NCBI RefSeq assembly: GCF_047675955.1
Contig: NC_132911.1
Coordinates: 69,659,133 to 69,723,132 of the forward strand
Length of the DNA stretch: 64,000 nucleotides
Source of the DNA: Chlorocebus sabaeus
Lineage: Eukaryota; Chordata; Mammalia; Primates; Cercopithecidae
Direction: 5' to 3'
The notes beneath the pieces are model-generated. The model had not been told where the DNA came from. It saw only the letters and a program-made list of their open reading frames with translations, and searched no databases. This document shows positions 48,250-60,045 of this stretch, piece by piece. The position numbers were made by a program, and so were the translations under genes. The number at the start of each line of letters is the position of its first letter. The first letter of the stretch is position 1.

Positions 48250-48605
48250 ACATGTTTATTTTGTATTTTACCCAATATATCAAAAATATTATTTCAATAA
48301 GAAATTGATATAAAAATGATTAAAGCAATATTTTACATTTTTAAAAGCCAATCACAGCTTTTGTTTATGAGAGTGGGGCACTGATGTAACCAATACCTGA
48401 AAATGTGGAAGTGACTTTTGACTTGGGCGTGGACAAAGGCTGGAAACATTTTGAGGAGAACGATAGAAAAATGCTAGATTGCCATGAACAGACTGAGAGT
48501 CTGTTCAAGAAATAAGGACATTAATGATGCTGCTGATGAAGTCTGAGAAGGAAATAAGGGAGCATGGTAGAGAAAGCATACATCACCTTAGAAAGTTGCT
48601 CAGTA
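48250..48605. other. Unassigned sequence
   Basis: No repeat or gene recognised. Confidence 0.5.
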
Positions 48606-48934
48606 GGCTGGTCACAGTGGCTCATGCCTGTAATCCCAGCACTTTGGGAAGCGGAGGTGCGTGGATCATCTGAGGTCAGGAGTTCAAGATAGGCTTGGTT
48701 AACATGGTGAAACCCCATCTCTACAAAAATACAAAAAGTAGCCGGACATGATGGCGGGTGCCTGTAATCCCAGTTACTCAGGAGGTTGAGGCAGGAGAAT
48801 CGCTTGAACCTGGCAGGCAATGGTTGCAGTGAGCCAAGATCACGCCATTGCACTCCAGCCTGGGTGACACAGCAAGACTCCATCTCAGAAAAAGAAAATA
48901 AAAGAAAGGAAAGGAAAAGAAAAGAAAAGGAAAG
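48606..48934 (+). mobile_element. AluS
   Basis: Full Alu with a GAAA/GGAAA-rich degenerate tail. GAAAGttGCTCAGTA-like sequence is present on both sides. Confidence 0.92.
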
Positions 48935-49591
48935 AGTCGCTCAGTAATCATTAACAGACTGTTGGTAGGTTTAGGGGAAAAACTGTTCAACAAAAATGTA
49001 ACCAGTTAACCAGGACTTGCTGGTTTGGGGGATTCTCAGCCTTTCTGGATTGCAATTGATGCTAAAATTTAAGACTTTCACTGGCAGGAGAGGAAAAGGA
49101 GCTGAGTATGTGGATGCATAAACTTTTGCTAATACCTCAAAACCATCGAAAGGTCAAGGTATTTAGTCATATGTCACAAAAAAGATTAAGCGTGTGACTA
49201 ATAAATCTCTTCAACCCTCTCATGAGAAGCCAAAAATAAAGATGAGACTGTCTAAGAAAAATTTTGAAGGACCCTCTTGTCTAATGGAGTGAGTCTCCAG
49301 TGCACGTGACGTATACTGGAGACCTACAAGGTTCTTGGGAATTTTAAATACGAGCAGAAACATTCCCATCTTGGATCTAAAAGGACAGATAGAGTAGAAA
49401 ATGAAAGATGGTTGTTGGACAACCAAAAGTCTATAGGCAGGAAACTGGTAGAATGACTCAGTTGCAAAAATGTGCTACTTTTTCTGAAAAAAAAGAGGTA
49501 ACTCAGAGCTGAGAGGCTAGAGAGTAGGACCCAAGCTACAGAGAGGATTCTCAGGCCTTGAAACCCAATAAAGTTTTCTCATTGAATTTTT
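48935..49591. other. Unassigned sequence
   Basis: No repeat or gene recognised. Confidence 0.5.
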
Positions 49592-49839
49592 TTTTTTTTT
49601 TTTTTTTTGAGACAGATTCTTGCTCTGTTGCCCAGGCTGGAGTGCAGTGGCTTGATCTCGGCCCACTGCAAGCTCCGCCTCCAGGGTTCAAGTGATTCTC
49701 CTGCCTCAGCCTCCCGAGTAGCTGGGACTATAGGCACCCACCGCGCATGTCTAATTTGTTGTATTTTTAGTAGAGACAGGGTTTCACGGTGTTAACCAGG
49801 AGGGTCTTGATCTCCTGACCTCATGATCCGCCCAACTTG
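49592..49839 (-). mobile_element. AluY, 5'-truncated
   Basis: Antisense AluY missing about 50 bp of its 5' end. TTGAATTTTT is duplicated at 49582-49591 and 49840-49849. It is truncated at nearly the same Alu position (GATCCGCCCA) as the AluY at 29262. Confidence 0.9.
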
Positions 49840-50129
49840 TTGAATTTTTTAATTACTTGGGTCTACTGGCTCCTTTTTTTCATTTCATGGCTTCTGTTTT
49901 TGAACAGAAATGTCTAAAGCTGCTATCCTATGCCAGTCCCACTATTGCATCTTGTATGCAGATCATTTGTTTTCTGGTTTCACAGGTTGATAGATGGAGA
50001 TTAATTTTGCCCCAGGATGGATTACACCAGAGCCTCACCCATACCTAATTTAGATTATTTAGATAATCAAATTTAGAATGGTTGAGCTAACAAGATGTAG
50101 ATGAGATTGTGGAGTTTGGGGTGATGCTG

Positions 50130-50459
50130 TAATGCGTTGAGAATTAAAGACATATGTCTTCGCAAAAATGGGTGCAACATGTGTGAACTTTAGAAACAGT
50201 ATGCTAAGTTAAAGAAGCCATACACAAAAAGTCACATAGTGTATAATTTCATTTTTGTGGAATTTCCAGCATATGCAAACACATAGAGATAGAAAGTAGA
50301 TTGGTGGTTGCCAGGGACTAGGGGAAAGGAAATGACTGCTATGGCTATGGGGTTTCTTTTTGAGATTATGAAAATATTCTGGATTAGATAGAGATAATGG
50401 ATGCACAGCTCTGTGAAAATACTGCAAACCATTGAATTGTATATTTAAAAGGACACACT
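50130..50459 (+). mobile_element. L1M 3' end
   Basis: AAAGAAGCCATACACAAAAAGTCACATAG...GATTGGTGGTTGCCAGGGACTAGG...GGGTTTCTTTTTGAGATTATGAAAATATTCTGG...ACCATTGAATTGTATATTTAAAAGG (separate matches) is the L1M 3' end. Confidence 0.75.
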
Positions 50460-50757
50460 TTTTTTTTTTTTTTTTTTGAGATGGAGTCTCACTCTGTTTC
50501 CAAGGCTCAAGTACAGTGGCACGTTCTCAGCTCACTACAACCTCTGCCTCCTGGGTTCAAGTGATTCTCCTGCCTCAGTCTCCGAAGTAGCTGGGACTAC
50601 AGGCATGGGCCACCATGCCCAGCTAATTTTTGTACTTTTAGTAGAGACAGAGTTTCACTATATTGGTCAGGCTGGTCTTGAACTCCTGACCTCATGATCC
50701 GCCCTCCTTGGCCTCCCAGAGTGCTGGGATTACAGGCGTGAGCCACCGTGCCCAGCC
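50460..50757 (-). mobile_element. AluS
   Basis: Full antisense Alu inserted at the end of the L1M fragment. Confidence 0.92.
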
Positions 50758-50994
50758 AACATGTTTGAACAAAGCTGTTATTTTTTAAAAAGTTATTGCT
50801 TATCAAAATGTTCTTAGATGATCATAAAAACTTTTATTTCGAGAATAAAACTTTCATTATATCTTGCTAACAACTTCTAACCTTCATAAAGAAGGACGAA
50901 AAATATGAGATTTCATTTTGTTTCTTATCAGGCTTAAAATCTAATTTTTAGTTTGTGTATATTCAAAGCCATAAATATTGAGTTTTTCATTTTT

Positions 50995-51110
50995 ATTTAT
51001 TCATTCAAGAAACATTTGTTGAATGACTATTGTAAATTAGGCACGGGGCCATGCACAAAGATGCAGTGATAATCTTTGTCTTTAAGGAGGTTCATAAAGG
51101 ATTTTTCTAA
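50995..51110 (-). mobile_element. L2 3'-end fragment
   Basis: TTCATTCAAGAAACATTTGTTGAATGACTATTGTAAATTAGGCACG is the reverse complement of the L2 terminus. Confidence 0.65.
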
Positions 51111-51145
51111 ATAAACAGAAAGTAAACGTTAAGATGCCTTGAGAT

Positions 51146-51442
51146 GGCTGGGCGCGGTGGCTCATGTCTGTAATCTCAGCACTTGGGAGGTGGAGGCGAG
51201 CGGATCACCTGAGCTCAGGAGTTCGAGACCAGCCAGACCAACATGGAGAAACCCTATCTCTACAAAACATACAAAATTAGCTGGGCATGGTGGCGCATAC
51301 CTGTAATCCTAGCTACTCAGGAGGCTGAGGCAGAATTGCTTGAACCCGGGAGGCAGAGGCTGTGGTGAAGCGAGATCGCACCATTGCACTCCAGCCTGGG
51401 CAACAAGAGTCAAACTCAATCTCAAAAAAAAAAAAAAAAAAA
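51146..51442 (+). mobile_element. AluS (Sp/Sq-like)
   Basis: Full Alu (CAACATGGAGAAACC). AAGATGCCTTGAG is duplicated at 51131-51143 and 51443-51455. Confidence 0.93.
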
Positions 51443-51455
51443 AAGATGCCTTGAG

Positions 51456-52437
51456 GTATATGTGCAAACTGCCACTATCACATCGTCCTGCTTACCTTCA
51501 TGTGTGCATATGTGCTCTAACTTCTCTCAGGTTTCTTCAAATTGCATCAGTTCCTTAAACCCAAGTTCATGTTTCATACAAAGTTATTTCTCCAGCAATT
51601 ATTTCCCTCTCTCCTGCATCATCAGTGTTCCCTAGATGTTTCCTGCCAGATTATTTCCATCACCATGCAAACCTGCAGTTATTTCTCCTTTATTCTTTTA
51701 ATTTCTTTTGACTTCAATTCTCTTTTTTAACTACTACTATTTTTCTTTCCTTCTATTTATAGTAAAACTTCTTGAAGTAGTTGTTGGTACTGTGAAAGTT
51801 GTCAGAATCAAAATGGAGTCACTTGTGTTACAAAAAAAAAGAAAAAAGAAAAAGAAAACCTGAAGAACAGCCAGGAAAGGTCGTGAAGGGAGAGTTCTTA
51901 TGCACAAATGCCTGATAACAAAACTATCACAAAAGACTGAAAAAAAAACACAACCTTGTACAAAGTCCATCACAATCTTACACATAAAAAATACTTCTTT
52001 GAGGACATATGCCCAGCAATGGCCTGTCCAATACTGGGCTGACACCACCCATGCTATTGATCTTTGCAGCCAAAGATAATTATCTCAGAGCCATTATATA
52101 ATCCTCCTCTTTTTTCTTTTGAAACGCTTTCTCTTTCTTTATCTCCCTGAATACACACGTAGTTTACTGTAGTATGCGTATGCATTGCAATGCCCATTCC
52201 CAAATAGACATTATTTTCTTTTAGAAAGTCACCCTCTCTGTTTGCTATTTCTGATGATAGTACTCTGTTTCTTCCTATTTCTCCACTCTCATTTTCTCTT
52301 GAGTACATTCTCTTGAGTACATATCAGTTTTCACTCCTACTGATTCACTGAAACTATTTAACATCACCAGTGATTCAAACACCACACGCTCTAGGTTTTA
52401 CCCCTGCTTTTGACTGTTCCTTCTACATTTCTTTTGG
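51456..52437. other. Unassigned sequence
   Basis: About 51790-52080 (GTCAGAATCAAAATGGAGTCAC...GTACAAAGTCCATCACAATC...GCCTGTCCAATACTGGGCTGACACC) has the feel of an LTR, but I cannot name the family. The remainder is unrecognised. Confidence 0.4.
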
Positions 52438-53275
52438 AGATAAAAGATAAATAACAAGTGTTGGTGAGGATGTGGAGTAAAGGGAACACTGGTACGCTGT
52501 TAGTGGGAATGTAAATTAGTACAATCCTTATGGAAATCAGTAGGGAGGTTCCTCAAAAAATTGAAAACAGCACTATCATATGACCCAGCAATCCTACTAC
52601 TAGGTATATGTTCAAAAACTATAAAAATCAGCATAGCAAAGAGATATCTGCACCCCTTTGTTCATTTCAGCATTATTCACAATAGCCGATATATGAAATC
52701 AGTCTAAATATCCATCAACAGATGAAAGAATAAACAAAATGTGGCACATATACACAATGGAGTACTAGTCAGCCTTCAAAAAGAAGGAAATCCTATCATC
52801 GGTGACAACACGGATAAACCTGACAGATATTATGTTAGGTGAAATAAGCCAGGCGCAGAAAGACAATTACTGCATTATCTTACTTATATGTGGACTCTAA
52901 AAATTCAAACTCATGGAAGCAGAGAATAGAATGATAGTTATCAGAGCCTGGGGGCTAGATGGATTAGGAAGATGTTAGTCAAACAATACAAAATTTCTGT
53001 TGAATGGGAGAAATAAACGCAGGAGATTTATTGTATGAATAATGACTATAATTCATAATAATGTATTATATACCTAAAAATTGCTAAGAGTAGATTTTAA
53101 ATGTTCTCACCACAATAAATGAGAAACATGTGAGGTAATGGACTGTTAATTAGCTTGATTTAGCCTTTCCACAATGTATACATAAATTAAAACATCATGT
53201 AGTATACCATAAATATGTACAATTTTTATTTGTCAATTCAAAAATAAATGCAATTTAAAATTTAAAAAAATAAAT
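52438..53275 (+). mobile_element. L1 3' end, 5'-truncated (L1MA/L1MB-like)
   Basis: Includes the ORF2 C-terminal coding relic (CACTGGTACGCTGTTAGTGGGAATG, TATGACCCAGCAATCC, AAATATCCATCAACAGATG) and the 3'-UTR (GATTTTAAATGTTCTCACCACAATAAATG), ending in an A-rich tail. It lies directly 5' of an L2. Confidence 0.85.
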
Positions 53276-54475
53276 AAATCTCTTTTGCCCCAGAGATTTT
53301 TTTTTTGTATTCAACTTTCCTGTTCTAAGGAAACTCTAGAGATTTCAATCTCCCCAATCTTGGAATGTTGGAAAGCCCCAGAGCTCCATTCTTGGTCTTA
53401 TTCTCTCTCTATTCATTCTCTATTTTCTCTCATCTGGTCACATGATCTTAAATACATCCTTTTGCCCCAAATGTATATCTATAACCCGAACCTCTCCCCT
53501 GAACTCCAAACCTATATATCCAACTGCCTACTTGATATCAACAATTGATGCCTAATAAGCATCTCAAGGTCAGTATGTCCAAAATGAGCTCTTAAGATTC
53601 TTTCTAAAACAATTCCTTCACCTATAGTCTTCTGCATCTCATTGAAAGTAACTCTATCCTTCCAATCACTCTAGCTTAAAAACTCACCTCACCCTTTTTT
53701 TTTTTCCTCAACTCCTACATCTGGTCCCACCATCTGTGAATCCTATCAGTAGTACCTTCAAAATAAAATTAATCAAAAACTCAAGTATTTTTCATTACCC
53801 TCACTGTCCCCATTTTGATGCAACAATCGTCTCCCTTCTAGATTAGTTCAGTAACCTCCTAACTAGTCTCTCTCCTTCAGCCCCTGTCGAATCAGCCTTT
53901 CTTCAACCCAGACAGATCATATTACTTTCATGCTGGAAACCTGCAAAGTGATCCAGCTCGCTCAAAGTCTTTACCATTACTTAAAAGATCCTACATGGTA
54001 TGGCTCTCCATTACCTCACGTGTCTCCTCTCCGCCACTCATCCTCCCTCCAACCACACTGGCCCTCTGCAGTTCCCTGAACCCCTCAGGCACATTTCCAC
54101 ATCAGGACCTCAATGCTTGCTGGATCCTCTACCTAGGATGTCCTTCTCCGAGACAGCTCCCTCACTTTATCCTTATCTTTATTCAAAATGTACCTTCTTA
54201 GTGAGGCTCCGCTGGCCACCTTATCATAGTTCAATATTCCCCAGCAATTTACATCTTTTTCCTCTTTGAGTTTTTGCAGTTATCACTAGAACTATATTTG
54301 ACTCCTGTGTTTTATTCATCTTGTTTCTCCCTCACTAGAGTGTAAGCTCCATGGGGACAGAAATTTTGTCCATTTTGTTCACAGTGTACCCCCAATGCAT
54401 GCATGAGAGAGTCAGGCTGTGTGCAAGTCACATAGTGCTCAGAAATGAGTTATTGAATGATTCATAAATGAAGGA
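53276..54475 (+). mobile_element. L2 LINE, ORF2 3' part and 3' end
   Basis: Sense L2 sequence. One frame near 53480-53548 still encodes LSPELQTYISNCLLDI, a conserved L2 reverse-transcriptase stretch just after the active site. Downstream text includes CCTAACTAGTCTCTCTCC, GCACATTTCCACATCAGGACC and CTAGAGTGTAAGCTCCATGGGGAC. Frames are broken. It is the same family as the antisense L2 at 6533. Confidence 0.75.
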
Positions 54476-54584
54476 ATACAGATGTTTTTATGAAAACAAT
54501 GAAGAGGGAGAACGGAGTTATCTTAAGGAAGAAAATGATAGCTTATTATTGGATACAATCATAATTTGTCTCTCATATTGTGAA

Positions 54585-54900
54585 GAATTCTACAACAATC
54601 TTGATTCCTACTGGTCTTTGAAGCTCCAACTCAAGTTTCATCTTTTTCATGAACTCTTCCATGATAGACTTAGTACTCAGGGATTCTTGCCCTTGCCCAT
54701 CTCCTGAACCCTTACAGTCAGCATTAACCACTTACCACTTAAAGGTCTTGTATGGTACGTTAGCTGTACAAGTGTATGTGTGTGGGTACACTTGCAAATT
54801 CTTTTTCCCGCCCAACTGTCATCTCTTTGAGAACATGACCCTTATCTTATACTTCTATGTATCCCTCTCTTCCCTCCACTGAGAACTCTTGTAATTCTGT
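54585..54900 (+). mobile_element. L2/L3 (CR1-clade) LINE 3' fragment
   Basis: GAAGCTCCAACTCAAGTTTCATC...CATGAACTCTTCCATGATAGAC...GTCATCTCTTTGAGAACATGACCCTTATCTTATAC resembles CR1-clade LINE 3' ends. Confidence 0.5.
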
Positions 54901-55875
54901 GTATGTCTTTTATCTGTTTTTAATGGATACGAGGGGAACCAGAGCATCAAGATGTTTTTAAAAGTCAAGATTCACCAGGGCTCAGAGTGCTGGACCCTCC
55001 TAGCAGTCTACCAGGAGATACCAGTCTGAATAACAGGGGAAGGTAAGAATGGCAACATTAGGATTGCAATTTTTCTCTTTCTTTTTTTCTTCCCCCCCCC
55101 CACCCCCGCCAATTATTATTCTTTTTTATTTTGGTAACATAACATAGATAAAATTTGCCATCTTAACTATTTTTAAGTACAGTTCAGTGGTATTAAGTGC
55201 ATTCCCACGGTTGTGAACCATTATCCCCATCTCTTTCTTACATAAGCCTTTTTAGATGTCTGCTTCAGAAGCAAGTTAAAGATTTTCATATTCTTCCTTA
55301 CATGGCACCACTACATCAGCGGCAACCCCTAAATTCCTGGGAGCCAAAGCTGCCCTTCATTTTTTGTTTTTGTGTTTGCTTGTCTGTTTTCTAAAGCTAC
55401 CTCAGGACTTTAAGACACCATAATTACTGAAAAGGGATCCTGGCACTGGACATGCTAACTAGATAGGAATAGGCAAATATAGAAAACCATCAAAAAGTGT
55501 CAAGTAACAGCAAGCCTGGCAAATAACTTTTAAAACTGTCCCAAATAAAGTTAAAGATAACTTCAAGTAAGTTTACATTACCAAGAAAGCTTCACCGTAA
55601 CAGTTTGTTTTCATTTCCCAAAGGTTATTTTATAAATTTATTACAAGTATTTCACAACAAGTAATTTTGTACAACAGAGGTTTTCCCCTCATCCTTGTCC
55701 CTTTAACAGTTGTCCTGTATGATGAGTTACCTCATTCTATGTTCCCAATAATTGCATGCCAGGTAAACCAAGTGAAGTTGCTGAACCATTATAATCAACC
55801 TCTTTACCTCTCCACTGGCTTCCAGCAAGCAGCATTTCCCCTTAATCTCCTATTCCTCTCCCTGTGAAACATTTT
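54901..55875. other. Unassigned sequence
   Basis: C-rich run at 55093-55112. About 55135-55230 matches a common unplaced repeat (ATAGATAAAATTTGCCATCTTAAC...AGTTCAGTGGTATTAAG). No gene seen. Confidence 0.45.
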
Positions 55876-55886
55876 AATAGGTTTCT

Positions 55887-55903
55887 TTCGCTTTTTTGTT
55901 TCA

Positions 55904-55934
<31 letters not shown>

Positions 55935-56211
55935 TGAGACAGAGTCACTCTGTCACCCAGGCTGGAGTGCATTGGCGCGATCTCCGCTCACTGCAGCCTC
56001 CACCTCCTGGGTTCAAGCAATTCTCCTGCCTCAGCCTCCTGAGTAGCTGGGATTATAGGCGTGTGCCACCATGCCCGGCTAATTTTTATATTCTTAGCAG
56101 AGACAGGGTTTCACTATGTTGGCGGGTCTCGAACCCCTGACCTCAAGTGATCACTTGCCTCGGCCTCCCAAAGTGCTGGAATCACAGGCGTGAGCCAAGG
56201 CGCCTGGCCTC
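55887..56211 (-). mobile_element. AluS, first of two at one target
   Basis: Full antisense Alu with a (TTTTG)n tail at 55902-55930. AATAGGTTTCT is duplicated at 55876-55886 and 56212-56222. Confidence 0.92.
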
Positions 56212-56222
56212 AATAGGTTTCT

Positions 56223-56531
56223 GTTTTTTTGTTTTTTGTTTTTTGTTTTTTGACGGAGTCTAGCTCTGTCATCAGGCTAGAGTGAAGTGGCATGATCTCG
56301 GCTCACTGCAACCTCCGCCTTCCAGGTTCAAGTGATTCTCCTGCCTCAGCCTCCTGAGTAGCTGGGATTACAGGTGCCCGCCACCACACCCAGCTAATTT
56401 TTGTATTTTTAGTGGAGACGGGGATTTCACCATGTTGGTCAGGCTGGTCTCGAACTCCTGACCTTGTGATCGGCCCACCTCAGCCTCCCAAAGTGCTGGG
56501 ATTACAGGCAGGAGCCACCGCGCCCGGCCCT
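56223..56531 (-). mobile_element. AluS/AluY, second insertion at the same target
   Basis: Full antisense Alu with a (TTTTTTG)n tail. It is bounded by CAATAGGTTTCT (56211-56222) and CAATAGGTCTTT (from 56532). The target word AATAGGT therefore occurs three times around two Alus. Confidence 0.92.
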
Positions 56532-56679
56532 CAATAGGTCTTTTAAAAAACAAACTCATAAGTTATTTATTAAATACTTACACGTAAGTCCAGAAGAAGG
56601 CACTGGGAAAAGGTATTGCCTGTGTAGTTCAAATGTGCTGTCCAGGGCAGTCCTCCTCAGGAAGCCATATTTGCAGCAC

Positions 56680-56920
56680 TTCAAAGCAAAGACTTTGAGC
56701 CATGCAGGCTTCAGTTCCCATTCTGATCCCTCCATGCATGAGCTGCACAACTTAGGAAAGACACCATATCTCTGAACTTCACCTCCAGACACTGGAAAAT
56801 GGAGTGTAATAGCAGTAGTTACTTCTCATGATGTTTGTAAAGGTTAAATGCAATAGGTGCAACTGTAGCTCTAAGTTCTGTGCCCATACACAGTAAAATG
56901 TTTGATAAGAATTCATAAAG
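56680..56920 (+). mobile_element. MIR SINE
   Basis: AAGACTTTGAGCCATGCAGGCTTCAG...GAGCTGCACAACTTAGG...GAAAATGGAGTGTAATAGCAGTAG...GTAAAGGTTAAATGCAATAGG (separate matches) is a sense MIR. Confidence 0.65.
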
Positions 56921-57086
56921 CATACTAATAAATAATGATGAGTATTATTATTATGGAAGAGAAAGAAAAAGGAGCAGCAATATAAAAATCAATCATTACT
57001 CTTGAAGTGGGGAGAATAAATTTTAAACTGCACCCCTTCACTAACAAACTGTGAGTAGGAAAAAAAACTGCTTAAAAATTTGATCA

Positions 57087-57310
57087 CAGTCTGGGCAACA
57101 CAGTGAGATTCTGTCTCTACAAAATATTTAAAAATTAGCCAGGTGTGGTGGTGCATGTCGGTAGTCCTACCTACTCAAGAGGCTAAGGTGGGAGGATCCC
57201 ATGAGCCCAGGAGTTCAAAGTTGCAGTGAGCCATGATCATGCCACTGCACTCCAGCCTAGGCGACAGGGTGAGACTCTGTATCCAAAGGGGAAAACAAAA
57301 AGAAAAAAGA
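57087..57310 (+). mobile_element. AluJ, 5'-truncated
   Basis: Begins late in the left arm (GTCTGGGCAACACAGTGAG) and continues to a degenerate A-rich tail. Confidence 0.88.
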
Positions 57311-57752
57311 TCATCAAGAATTTGATTTTCTTTCTCCAAAAATCAAAGCTTTTACCAGTTCTTCATATCGCATTTCCTGAGGACCAGGATAGAGAATAAC
57401 CCAGCGACAGAGTTGCAAGCTATGAAAGGGGAGGCCTGGAGTTCATCTTGATTGGCAGGTTGAAATGAGCCTAGATTACTGAATGAAAGAGCAGGAATTT
57501 GGGGAGTTGCCTCTGGGTAACTCCAAGGATGCAGGGACCCTGGAAACTGAGGAGAGGGAGATGATGAGCTCTCCAGCTACTGAAGAAAGGCCAGCAATAT
57601 TAAGACAGTTTAGGGCCCTTAGCCAGACTGTAGTCAGTAAAATGGGCCCCGTGATGGAAAGTGGTTAGTAAACTGTGTTTGGAGAAATCGTGTCTCCTGT
57701 CAACTTTGACTTCTTGTTCTGAGCTGTAATCATTCTATGATCCCTAGACCTT

Positions 57753-57756
<4 letters not shown>
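57311..57756. other. Unassigned sequence
   Basis: Holds an open frame at 57483-57668 (+, 61 codons) with no recognised domain. Confidence 0.45.
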
Positions 57757-57783
<27 letters not shown>

Positions 57784-58205
57784 GGAGACAGAGTCTGGCT
57801 CTGTTGCCCTGGCTGGAGTCCAGTGGCACAATCTTGACTCACTGCAACCTCTGCCTCCTGGGTTCAAGCAATTCTCCTGCCTCTGCCTCCTGAGTAGACG
57901 GTATTACAGGCACATGCCACCTTACCTAGCTAATTTTTTTTTTTTTTTTTTTAGTAGAGACGGTGTTTCACCATATTGGTCAGGCTGGTCTTGAACTCCT
58001 GGCCTCAGGAATTCAAGAACTCAGCCGCCCAAAGCGTTGGAATTACAGGCGTGAGCCACCATGCCCAGCCTAATTTTTGTATTTTTAGTAGAGATGAGGT
58101 TTCACCATATTGGCCAGACCGGTCTCAAACTCCTGACGTCAAGTGATCCTCCTGCCTCAGACTCCCAAAGTTCTGGGATTACAGGCATGAGCCACCACAC
58201 CCAGC
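57757..58205 (-). mobile_element. Alu with a duplicated left arm (trimeric-like)
   Basis: Antisense order: T-tail, right arm (57787-57937), T20 linker, left arm (57956-58069), short linker, second left arm (58070-58205). Imperfect copies of CCCTA-ACCTT flank the whole block (about 57742 and 58206), suggesting one composite locus. It arose either by insertion of a left monomer at the linker or by unequal exchange. Confidence 0.8.
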
Positions 58206-58206
58206 C

Positions 58207-58788
58207 CCTACAACCTTCGTAATAGTCTGTTGTGCACATTGCCTTGTCGGTGGTGCATGAGGCAATGGGGAAGCAGGTGCTGGGGCCGATCTGGGGTCAT
58301 GTGGGCAGGGAAAAGCCAGGAGCCAAAGGGCAGGAGATTGGTGAGGAGAAAACGAAATAAAAGAGCTAATTTGAATTATGAGTTTGAAAGACAGGAGAGA
58401 ATAGAAGCTCTAACAGGAATCCTAGAAAGTACTGGGGAGGGCACTAGACTGACAACATGTGATGGGATGAAAGCTTCAGTTACGCTGTTTGGAACAGATG
58501 TTAAAGAAAAATATGAAAGCTGGAGGACTCGGGGATACTATGATTACAATTGTTAATTCACATATCTTCTACTAACTTAAAATTTTATGTAACTGTTCAC
58601 TTATATTTGGTCAGATCTAATTACAAAATGTTAGCTAAGAATCATCAGCTAGGAAGTTAAAATTTACAAGGGTATTTTACTTAAAACATGTGGACATGGT
58701 GATTATTTGATCAAAACTCTTACATTTAGATAAGTGCAAAAGTACAAATCAGTAACTATTTTAAAAGATCATATAATATATGGAAAGC
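58207..58788. other. Unassigned sequence with a 108-codon open frame
   Basis: The open frame 58230-58556 (+) is basic at the N-terminus (RRLVRRKRNKR) and ends YYDYNC. It lies outside repeats I recognise. There is no conserved domain I can name and no splice or promoter context, so it is not called a gene. Confidence 0.4.
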
Positions 58789-59068
58789 ATGCCAGGCATG
58801 GTGGCTCACACCTATAATCCCAGCCCTTGGGGAGGCTGAGGCTGGAGGATCACTTTAGCCCAGGAGTTCGAGACCAACTTGGGCAAGTCTCTACAAAATT
58901 TAAAAATTAGCCAGGCATGGTGGTGTGCACCTGTAGTCCCAGCTACTGAAGAGGCTGAGGCAGAAGGATCACTTGAGCCCAGGAATTCGAGGCAGTGAGT
59001 TGTGATCATGCCCCCACACTCCAGCCTGGGCAATAGAAAGACCTTGCCTCAAAAAAATAAAATAAAAA
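58789..59068 (+). mobile_element. AluJ
   Basis: Diverged sense Alu with internal deletions (GGAGGATCACTTTAGCCCAGG). A-rich tail. Confidence 0.9.
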
Positions 59069-59108
59069 CTAATATGTATCCATGTGTGTGTATATACATG
59101 TATTTTTA

Positions 59109-59122
59109 TGTGTGTGTGTGTA

Positions 59123-59166
<44 letters not shown>
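59109..59166 (+). repeat. (TG)n(TA)n compound microsatellite
   Basis: TG blocks (59109-59138) pass into about 14 TA dinucleotides (to 59166), followed by GA repeats. TG favours Z-DNA and TA favours cruciform extrusion. Confidence 0.93.
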
Positions 59167-59169
<3 letters not shown>

Positions 59170-59184
59170 AGAGAGAGAAAAAGC

Positions 59185-60045
59185 AAAATTCATGTAGGAA
59201 TCAGCCTAAGCCAATGCAAGTTCCAGTTTTGCTGCTTTGTGTGTGTTGGAAAATTCACTTAAGTTGGCAAATTTCCATGAGTCTTATCTGTCAGTAAGGA
59301 CAAGGAAGCCCCATTCTGTCAGGCTGGACATATACAACCCTCACACCTGACCCTACCATTCATTCATCAGTGGGCTCCCTCTATTACTGAAGCTGCCATC
59401 TCTCCAGCCCTCTTGGATTTTTTTGGACTCTCTAAAATCCTCTGTGGATTTTTTTTGGCTTGAACATTCCCTAAGAGTCTGGGCCTGGCTCATTCATTCA
59501 GTTTCTGCAGCTCCTTCACTCCACCCCTCCCCACTGCCTTGGACGTGGACTTCCTACTGCAGACACCATTCCTGCCACTGCACCTGCTCATGCCCAAGAA
59601 GCCCAGCCTCAGGAAGTAGACAAGATTTTGACAATAACACCCACCACTAGGTTCCCATCATAATCAAATGAAATCATGTCTACAGAAGTTTTGTATAAAA
59701 ATAAGGCTTTAGAACATGATTTTGTATTAGTCGTCACAAAAAGATGCCTAAATACCCCATGTTTTATATTAAGTCCTTCCAGCTTGGATTTAAATATATA
59801 TATGCTAATCTAGATAGTGTGCTTTCAGTTGCTATTTCTCTTGTGATGACATTCTCAACAGAATACTCCTTAACTGAGATTTTAGCACCTTAGTCCAGGA
59901 CATAAGTTCTACTAGATGGTTCCAGGTGCCAAGTCATTTGGTAGCTGTAACTGAGCAACCCAGCATTCCTGGGGTTTGTGTAAAGTTGATGCACTGGGGT
60001 ATTCTAAGTAAGAAACAGAATTTTGCCAATCACTGAAAGTTAAAA
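59185..60045. other. Unassigned sequence
   Basis: No repeat or gene recognised. Confidence 0.5.

Noticed and set aside
59002..59297. Frames with YIYIYI and CVCVCV runs
   Set aside because: They translate the TG/TA microsatellite and the adjoining Alu.
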